Positions 58,785 to 64,000 of a DNA stretch of 64,000 nucleotides are shown piece by piece. The first letter of the stretch is position 1. The number at the start of each line of letters is the position of its first letter. The notes beneath the pieces are model-generated. The model saw only the letters and a program-made list of their open reading frames with translations, was not told the origin of the DNA and searched no databases. Origin of the DNA: Bin87 sp965220105 (GTDB lineage Bacteria; Chloroflexota; Dehalococcoidia; Lucifugimonadales; UBA3495); the NCBI GenBank assembly GCA_965220105.1, contig OZ244811.1, positions 558,001 through 622,000 on the forward strand. Direction: 5' to 3'. The position numbers were made by a program, and so were the translations under genes.

Positions 58785-58828
58785 CATAAAAGCGCCCCGG
58801 AGGGTTTTCCCTCCGGGGCGCTTTTATG
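58785..58828. terminator. Bidirectional terminator between the Rieske and LLM genes
   Basis: A perfect 20-bp stem (58785-58804 with 58809-58828) around a TTTT loop. The plus-strand arm ends CGCTTTTATG and the minus-strand arm is symmetrical, so convergent genes on both strands stop here. The GC-rich core is GCGCCCCGGAGGG. Confidence 0.92.
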
Positions 58829-58852
58829 ATCAGTGTGTGAGGGTTTCCTTAA

Positions 58853-60004
58853 TTAGCCCTCTTTCAGCGCTGGGATTACCCTGGTGCCGAGCAGTTCGAC
58901 GGAACGCATTACATCCTCGTGGGGCATGTGGCCTTCGTTGCCGTAAATCAGGATGTAGCCGGGCTCCAGGTCCTGACGGATGTGGCGCAGCTTTTCGGTT
59001 ACGGTTTCGGGGCTGCCGACGATGATGTTGTAAGCATCCTGCAACTGCTCATAGGTCATGCGCTGGCCCATGGTGCCGGTGCCAATCAGGGGACGCGACA
59101 TCTTGATGCGAAGGGCTTCGCGGGACTGGTAACCGGGCGGGTCGTTGAATTCCATCGGCCCGCGGTTGCGGTGGTTCTCGGTCCACAGGAAAGTGCGTCC
59201 GATCTCCTGGGCCTTCTCGTCAGTATCTGCCACCAGGCAGCGGATGAGGTAGCCGAAGTGCTCGGGGCCAGCTTCGTAACCTTCCTCGGCGGCGGTCTCG
59301 TGGTAGATGCCCTTGAGCTGCTTGGTCAGGTCCAGCAGCGAACCCAGGTTCATGTAGGGGTACCGGTGTTTGGCGGCCCAGATAACGGATTCAGGGCTGC
59401 CAGTGCCGGGGAACCACACCGGGGGATGGGGCTTCTGGATGGGAACGACCCAGGGGTTGACCATTCGGTGGGGCCAGTATTCGCCCTCCCAGCGGAAGGG
59501 CCCGGGCTCGGTCCAGCACTTGACGATGAGGTCGTGGGCTTCTTCGAAACGCGGTCGGTTCTCGGTGGGAGAATAACCGGCGTGCAGGGTCTCGACGGCA
59601 GTGCCCCGGACGAAGCCGGAGATGATGCGCCCGCCGCTAATGCAGTCCAGCATGGCGATTTCTTCCGCCATCTTCACCGGGTCGTTGACCGCGATGACGT
59701 TGCCGAGCATGGCGATCTTGGCGTTCTTGGTGCGCTGGGTGATAACGGCAGCGTCCACGTTGACCGAGGGCTTCATGCACCAGTAGGAACTATGGTGCTC
59801 ATTGGACATGATGCCGTCGAAGCCAACTTCGTCGGCCAGCTGATACTGGTCGTGATAGTTGGCATAAAGCACGTGGGCCTTTTCGGGGTCGAAGTAGGTG
59901 TTGGGGAAGTGCATCCGCCCCGACTCATAGGGGGCCAGGTCGTCTTCGGTGACGTGGCCGTAGGGCTGTTCTGAGAACCAGAAAACTTCGAGTTGGTGAG
60001 CCAT
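58853..60004 (-). CDS. Luciferase-like (LLM) flavin-dependent monooxygenase
   Basis: A 383-residue bacterial luciferase-family protein. It begins LEVFWFSEQPYGHVTEDDLA, has SNEHHSSYWCMKPSVNVDAA and NVIAVNDPVKMAEEIAMLDC, then GGRIISGFVRGTAVETLHAG and a late DAYNIIVGSPETVTEKLRHI. The length and the EHHSS motif suit FMN-dependent monooxygenases of the alkanal or nitrilotriacetate type. An AAGGAG site lies before the ATG. It faces the Rieske gene and lies next to a hydrolase, in an apparent catabolic region. Confidence 0.9.
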   Translation of the reverse strand: MAHQLEVFWFSEQPYGHVTEDDLAPYESGRMHFPNTYFDPEKAHVLYANYHDQYQLADEVGFDGIMSNEHHSSYWCMKPSVNVDAAVITQRTKNAKIAMLGNVIAVNDPVKMAEEIAMLDCISGGRIISGFVRGTAVETLHAGYSPTENRPRFEEAHDLIVKCWTEPGPFRWEGEYWPHRMVNPWVVPIQKPHPPVWFPGTGSPESVIWAAKHRYPYMNLGSLLDLTKQLKGIYHETAAEEGYEAGPEHFGYLIRCLVADTDEKAQEIGRTFLWTENHRNRGPMEFNDPPGYQSREALRIKMSRPLIGTGTMGQRMTYEQLQDAYNIIVGSPETVTEKLRHIRQDLEPGYILIYGNEGHMPHEDVMRSVELLGTRVIPALKEG

Positions 60005-60098
60005 GTTGTTCTGCTCCTTGCTCCTGTCGCTGGGCGACTCGATCTGATTTGGCGACGCTATCGGGTATCGTCGAAAGTGAGCGCGGCTAACCCAAACT

Positions 60099-60893
60099 TT
60101 AGATGCTGTTCAGGAAACCGGTGACGGCAGACACGAACTCGCTGCGCTTTTCGATGGCTGGCGAGTGGCCGCAGTTGTCGATGATGGCCAGTTGGCTGCC
60201 GTTGATGGCCTGCTGGAACAGGTGACCGCATTCTACCGGGATGATGGCGTCCTCACGCCCCCAGACGATCAGGGTAGGGGTGTCGACGCGGGCCAGGTAA
60301 TGAGGCAGGCTCGGGTTGTGGAGATAAGGCCGCCAGCACAGTTGCGAGGCCGTGATTGCGTTGGAGTGGACGACCAACTGCTCTTCGGGAGAAAGCTCCC
60401 GAGCGTAGTTCTCGTAGTTTTCTACCTGGCTGGGGTCGTAGAAACGTTGCTCCAACCGGGTGTTCGCTGAGACCATAAAGATTTCGGCGATCTCGCCCTG
60501 CCGGGGCTTGATGCCCGCAGCGTCCACCAGGATGAGAGCGTCGATATTATGGTCGTCCATCGCAGCCATCTCGGCGGAGACCCAGCCGCCCATGGACGAA
60601 CCCATCAGCACGATGTTCTGGAGCCCCAGGGCTTCGATGAACATGTGGTTGAATTGAGCAACGTCAGTAATCGTTTTTGCCCACGCGGGGCCTTCGGTGC
60701 CGTTGAAGCCGGGCTGGCTGGGGACATACACCGTGTATTCCGCGGACAGGTCTTCGTGGTGGGCCTGCCAGCCTGAAGAGCCGCCGGCCCCGTGGAAAAA
60801 GACCAGTGGTGGTCCGCTACCGCCGGAATACATTTCCACGGCGGTGCCGTTGACATTCACGGTAGTTCGGGAACCGCTTTGTACTGTTGTCAT
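60099..60893 (-). CDS. Alpha/beta hydrolase
   Basis: A 264-residue hydrolase of the meta-cleavage/haloalkane type. The oxyanion motif is FFHGAGGSSGWQ; the nucleophile S100 is in LMGSSMGGWVSAEM; the acid is in VWGREDAIIPVE and the base in DNCGHSPAIEKR. No signal peptide. It lies 94 nt downstream of the LLM gene's 5' side and is read in the same direction, so it may cleave a C-C or ester bond in the product of one of these oxygenases. The exact substrate is unknown. Confidence 0.9.
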   Translation of the reverse strand: MTTVQSGSRTTVNVNGTAVEMYSGGSGPPLVFFHGAGGSSGWQAHHEDLSAEYTVYVPSQPGFNGTEGPAWAKTITDVAQFNHMFIEALGLQNIVLMGSSMGGWVSAEMAAMDDHNIDALILVDAAGIKPRQGEIAEIFMVSANTRLEQRFYDPSQVENYENYARELSPEEQLVVHSNAITASQLCWRPYLHNPSLPHYLARVDTPTLIVWGREDAIIPVECGHLFQQAINGSQLAIIDNCGHSPAIEKRSEFVSAVTGFLNSI

Positions 60894-60951
60894 ACTTTCG
60901 TTCCTGTCGAGTTTGGGATTGTCGCTATTCTGTTACAGGGGTAGTCGGATG

Positions 60952-61332
60952 TCAAGGTAAATCGCCGTTGCCGAACAGCATCAGCAACGCTTCGCCCGGC
61001 ACGAGCCGTCCGATATTCGGATCAACGGCCAGTTCCAGGATCTCCAGAGTGGTGGCGCCCAAAATCGGACAGCTGCCTTCGGGTCCAAAGAGTACGGGCA
61101 CCGTGGCTTTTCGGTCCAGGGCTCGCACCTCCGCGTTGCCCCTCGGCAGGTCGATGACGCTTTCGTTAGCCATGCGGATGCGGCTGCGCCAGACCCGGGT
61201 CACCCCCAGATTGGCGAGGGCGTCGGCTGGAACCATGCTGTGGGTGGCGCCCGTGTCCACCAGAGCGTCCAAGGTGGTAGTCAACCCGCTGTCAATACCG
61301 GTGACGGTCATCGGTACACTGAATAAGCCCAA
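60952..61332 (-). CDS. Retropepsin-like aspartyl protease-family protein
   Basis: A 126-residue protein with the aspartic protease motif ALVDTGATHSMVP (D26-T27-G28) and a C-terminal VLFGPEGSCPILGATTLEIL, the equivalent of the retropepsin flap-and-ILG region. Clan AA domains of this size act as dimers. No transmembrane segment. The start is TTG at 61332, supported by GAGGTG upstream. Clan AA proteins in bacteria are often of unknown substrate; here it stands alone between a hydrolase and a molybdenum hydroxylase gene pair. Confidence 0.78.
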   Translation of the reverse strand: MGLFSVPMTVTGIDSGLTTTLDALVDTGATHSMVPADALANLGVTRVWRSRIRMANESVIDLPRGNAEVRALDRKATVPVLFGPEGSCPILGATTLEILELAVDPNIGRLVPGEALLMLFGNGDLP

Positions 61333-61406
61333 GAATCACCTCGCAAAACCGTGTCGTTCAGTATAACAAACGAGGTCGCAAACTTTACCCGATCTACTGT
61401 CATTGT

Positions 61407-62390
61407 TTATCTTGCCCGTAGCAATTGTTGCAACGCTCGGTTGACCAGGTTGGCGGTCAGTGGGAGTTTGTAGGCGTTGTCGGGTAAGGGTCTCGGATCG
61501 TCGATTGCCACGGATCCGGCGTGAGCCGTTGACACCCCGTCGGTGGAACGACCGGTCAGATAATCCTCGGTGGCGGCGGCACGGTACGGCGTGGGAGCGA
61601 CGCCGCCCAACACCACCGACGCCCGGCGCACGGATCCGTCCACGATGTCCAGGGACGCGGCCACGCTGACCAGCGCGAAGTCGCCCGACTCCCGCTCCCG
61701 GGCCTTCAGGTAGATGCTGCGCCGACCCGGCCCTGGTGGCGGCAGGGTAACGCCGGTCAGTATCTCACCGGGCTCCAGGATGGTCTCGCGCGTGATATCG
61801 ACGCCCGGGCCGACGAAGTAATCTTCGATGGGAACGGTTCGGGTCCCCGCCGCTGACGCGATGTCGATAGACGCATGCAGAGCGGCCAGGGCCACCGCGG
61901 CGTCCGATGGGTGCACGATGAAACAGCGATCGCCGCCGGTGACGCAGAGGTACTTGCCCACGCCCTGCACCGCGTAGCAGCGGTCACCGCCCCTTTTCAG
62001 GCAAACCGTCAGGGGATGCCGGTAGTACCAGCAGCGGGGGCGCTGATTCAGATTGCCCCCGAGCGTACCCAGGTTGCGTACCTGTGGGGTTGCCAGGCCG
62101 GCCGCCGCCTGGAACAAAGCGACGTAATCCTGACGAACCGTTGCGTCTGCGGCGATGGCGGATATGGTGGTCAGTGCGCCCATTCGCAACCCGCCATTGG
62201 GGGTGACTCTGATGCCCGTGAGGGCTGCGTCGCTTATCGAGTCCAGCGATACCAGGGTGCCCGGCGACACGGTGCCGTCGCGGATCTCCGACAGCAGGTC
62301 GGTTCCTCCGGCGATGGGGGTGGCGTCCCCCGAAGCCAGCATGGAAAAGGCTTCGGCCAGCGAGGTGGGTTGGAGCAGGCGAAAGGTCAT
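61407..62390 (-). CDS. Xanthine dehydrogenase-family FAD-binding subunit (with Cys-rich loop)
   Basis: A 327-residue FAD subunit of a molybdenum hydroxylase. FAD-binding motifs are PIAGGTDLLSEIRDG and RNLGTLGGNLNQR. Residues 120-156 form a loop with cysteines C120, C130, C138, C149 and C156, as in PaoB (YagS) of E. coli, which binds a [4Fe-4S] cluster. It follows the large subunit by 4-nt overlap (ATGA), so the two are coupled. The cluster is inferred from the cysteines. The small 2Fe-2S subunit must be outside the window. Confidence 0.9.
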   Translation of the reverse strand: MTFRLLQPTSLAEAFSMLASGDATPIAGGTDLLSEIRDGTVSPGTLVSLDSISDAALTGIRVTPNGGLRMGALTTISAIAADATVRQDYVALFQAAAGLATPQVRNLGTLGGNLNQRPRCWYYRHPLTVCLKRGGDRCYAVQGVGKYLCVTGGDRCFIVHPSDAAVALAALHASIDIASAAGTRTVPIEDYFVGPGVDITRETILEPGEILTGVTLPPPGPGRRSIYLKARERESGDFALVSVAASLDIVDGSVRRASVVLGGVAPTPYRAAATEDYLTGRSTDGVSTAHAGSVAIDDPRPLPDNAYKLPLTANLVNRALQQLLRAR

Positions 62391-64000
62391 ACGGCAGCGC
62401 CGTCCTCGTGCTGTCGATGCGTCAGGGCGTCCAACACCCGGTCTGGCGTGATGGGCAGCGCGACGAAACGCACGCCGATGGCGTCGTACAATGCGTTGGC
62501 GATGGCTGGCGCCACTCCCACCGACGGCACCTCGCCCAACGCCTTGGCGCCCATGGGGCCCACGGGATCTACGACGTTGGCGAAGATGGTCTGGATCGGG
62601 GGGTAATCCTGGATGGTGGGGCTTTTGTGCTCCAGGTAGCTGCCGTTAAGGGTCACGCCGGTTGGCGCATCGGTAATCAGTTCTTCGCTGAGGGCAAAGC
62701 CCAGCATCTGGGAGATTGCTCCCTCCACCTGATTGAGGGCGGTGCGTGGATTGATAATGCGTCCGGAGTCGTGCGCTGCGACGTACCGGGCGATACGGAC
62801 GCGACCGGTTGCGGTATCAACCTCGACTTCGCAAAAATGGGCGCCAAAGGAGTTGACGATAAAGTCGGGGCTGCCGGGCATCACGGTGGCTTCGGCGGTC
62901 AACGACGCGCCGCCGGGTCCCTGGGCCAATTGACCGAAAGTGACCCGTCGGTGCGGGTCGGCGCTGACGGAAACCGCGCCATCGGCGATTTGCAGAGATT
63001 CGGCAGGAGCTTCCAGATGGCTGGCCGCCGTCGCCAGAAGACGGGCACGCAGTTCTTCCGCGGCCTGCAGCACCGCCGTGCCCGTGGAGAAAGTAGCGGT
63101 TGAACCGGCGGTAATCGGAGCGTTCGGTGTGCCATCGGTATCGGCGAAGCGGGGCTGGATGTCGTCGTATTGCACGGACAATGCCTCGGCGGCCATCTGG
63201 GCCAATACGGTAACCGCGCCTTCCCCCACGTCGATAAGACCGCTCACCAGTTGCACTTTGCCGTCGGCCCCGATGGACAGGCTGGCGGCGGATTCGGACC
63301 CGACTCCGCCCCGATAGATCATGATGCTCATGCCGCGACCGCGTTTGATGAACGAGTCGTCGGGGTCGCCGTGCTCAAAGGGATCACTCCAGCCGAACTC
63401 GGCTGCGCCGCGTTCCAGGCACTCCGCCAGTGCGTTGCTGGAGAAAGGAATCCCGCCCTCAACAGGTTGGCCGTCCACAATCTCGTCGAGCGGAGTTAGG
63501 CGAGGCCCAGCCTGGCCCTCCGGTGGGACGTGGTTGCGGCGACGAAATTCCAGCGGGTCCATGCCCACCGCGGCAGCAGCGCGGTCAATCAGCGTTTCCA
63601 GGGCAAAATGACCCTGGGGAGCGCCCAGGGCGCGATAGCTGCCGGACACCGGTTTGTTGGTCGTGGCGGGTCGGGCGTCGAACCTGACGTTGGGGCAGCG
63701 ATAGAGGTACAGCATGCCCTGCCCGGTGCGGCGGGCAACCCCCGGCGCCGAGGCCTGGTATGCACCGGAGTCCATGATGGCGTCGCCGTGGATGGCGGTG
63801 ATGTCACCGTTGTTGCGGACGCCGATGCGGAGCTGGATGCGGCCGCCGTGGCGAGTGCGTCCGGCGACGAACTCCTCTTCCCGGGTGTACTCCACGCGCA
63901 CGGGTTGACCGGCGCGCTGGGCCAGGATGGCCGCCAACGCCGCCATGCGAGACTCGTCCTTGTTACCGTAGCCACCGCCCATGTTGGGACCGACGACGCG
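62387..64000 (-). CDS. Xanthine dehydrogenase-family molybdopterin-binding subunit (5' truncated by window edge)
   Basis: The C-terminal ~537 residues of the large subunit; the gene begins beyond the right edge. The visible part starts RVVGPNMGGGYGNKDESRMA, the molybdopterin-contacting loop, and goes on through NKPVSGSYRALGAPQGHFAL (Arg, Gly, Ala, Gln; cofactor loop) and EVDTATGRVRIARYVAAHDS. It ends with ALGEVPSVGVAPAIANALYD, where the glutamate of GE is the active-site residue. Homologues oxidise aldehydes, purines or N-heterocycles. It is in an operon with the FAD subunit, and the substrate is unknown. Confidence 0.92.
   Translation of the reverse strand, partial: RVVGPNMGGGYGNKDESRMAALAAILAQRAGQPVRVEYTREEEFVAGRTRHGGRIQLRIGVRNNGDITAIHGDAIMDSGAYQASAPGVARRTGQGMLYLYRCPNVRFDARPATTNKPVSGSYRALGAPQGHFALETLIDRAAAAVGMDPLEFRRRNHVPPEGQAGPRLTPLDEIVDGQPVEGGIPFSSNALAECLERGAAEFGWSDPFEHGDPDDSFIKRGRGMSIMIYRGGVGSESAASLSIGADGKVQLVSGLIDVGEGAVTVLAQMAAEALSVQYDDIQPRFADTDGTPNAPITAGSTATFSTGTAVLQAAEELRARLLATAASHLEAPAESLQIADGAVSVSADPHRRVTFGQLAQGPGGASLTAEATVMPGSPDFIVNSFGAHFCEVEVDTATGRVRIARYVAAHDSGRIINPRTALNQVEGAISQMLGFALSEELITDAPTGVTLNGSYLEHKSPTIQDYPPIQTIFANVVDPVGPMGAKALGEVPSVGVAPAIANALYDAIGVRFVALPITPDRVLDALTHRQHEDGAAV

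Noticed and set aside
1..64000. CRISPR array or prophage
   Set aside because: No spaced direct repeats of CRISPR type and no phage structural or integrase gene were seen anywhere in the window.

Overview
This is a high-GC (roughly 60-65% by eye) bacterial window with about 67 protein genes, four tRNAs and little non-coding DNA. Gene content and style point to Chloroflexota of the Dehalococcoidia/SAR202 type: a tRNA-Thr/Tyr/Thr-tuf-rpmG-secE-nusG-rplKAJL operon, several luciferase-like flavin/F420 oxidoreductases, a Rieske oxygenase, a molybdenum hydroxylase, a two-gene P-protein glycine cleavage system, many TTG/GTG starts and threonine-rich lipoprotein linkers. The placement is inferred from protein character, not from a 16S gene or a database search.

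Layout. 1-5130 (+): end of homoserine dehydrogenase, threonine synthase, GTP cyclohydrolase I, a FemAB/GNAT-like protein, a GT4 glycosyltransferase and a DUF502 membrane protein. 5131-5560 is a gene-free stretch with a dispersed palindromic repeat. 5561-9287: PIG-L deacetylase, DUF885 metallopeptidase-like protein, EthD-like protein and an atypical SDR. 9377-14811 (-): the tRNA/translation/secretion operon, with a promoter, an early terminator-like hairpin and an rplJ leader. 14977-18038 (+): a promoter, two overlapping hotdog dehydratases, a SelW-like selenoprotein whose in-frame TGA sits in a C-x-x-U motif, a pentapeptide-repeat protein and a BioD/DRTGG protein. 18083-27449 is mostly (-): small monooxygenase-like protein, NhaA, MBL hydrolase, hydroxyacid dehydrogenase, aldo/keto reductase, MFS pump and two lipoproteins; one unrecognised (+) gene lies within it. 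27578-30777 (+): cobalamin genes cobQ, cobU and a pduX-like threonine kinase. 30782-35228 (-): OGG1-type glycosylase, DinG-type helicase/exonuclease, PHP protein. 35402-38176 (+): 3-hydroxyisobutyrate dehydrogenase-like protein, then an AT-rich ATPase/DUF4276 pair. 38188-46318: glycine cleavage genes (gcvPB and gcvPA on -, gcvT and gcvH on +) separated by an AT-rich SfiI-like restriction-modification system and by FAD and PPOX oxidoreductases. 46413-51474: serine hydrolase, DnaJ-like protein, a repeat-rich gap, tRNA-Pro, SDR, F420-type oxidoreductase and a small membrane protein. 51540-56239 (-): an aapJQMP-type amino acid ABC importer. 56393-64000: amidohydrolase, Rieske oxygenase, luciferase-like monooxygenase, alpha/beta hydrolase, a retropepsin-like protein and two subunits of a molybdenum hydroxylase running off the end.

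How the genes fit together. The housekeeping operons cover translation, threonine synthesis, cobalamin assembly (threonine may feed the PduX-like kinase) and glycine/one-carbon metabolism. The 50-64 kb segment looks like a catabolic region for small organic compounds. The most notable items are the UGA-recoded selenoprotein at 15996-16307, the two AT-rich defence-like islands beside the glycine cleavage genes, the promoter-hairpin arrangement ahead of the tRNA-tuf operon, and the dispersed palindrome at about 5.3 and 49.1 kb.
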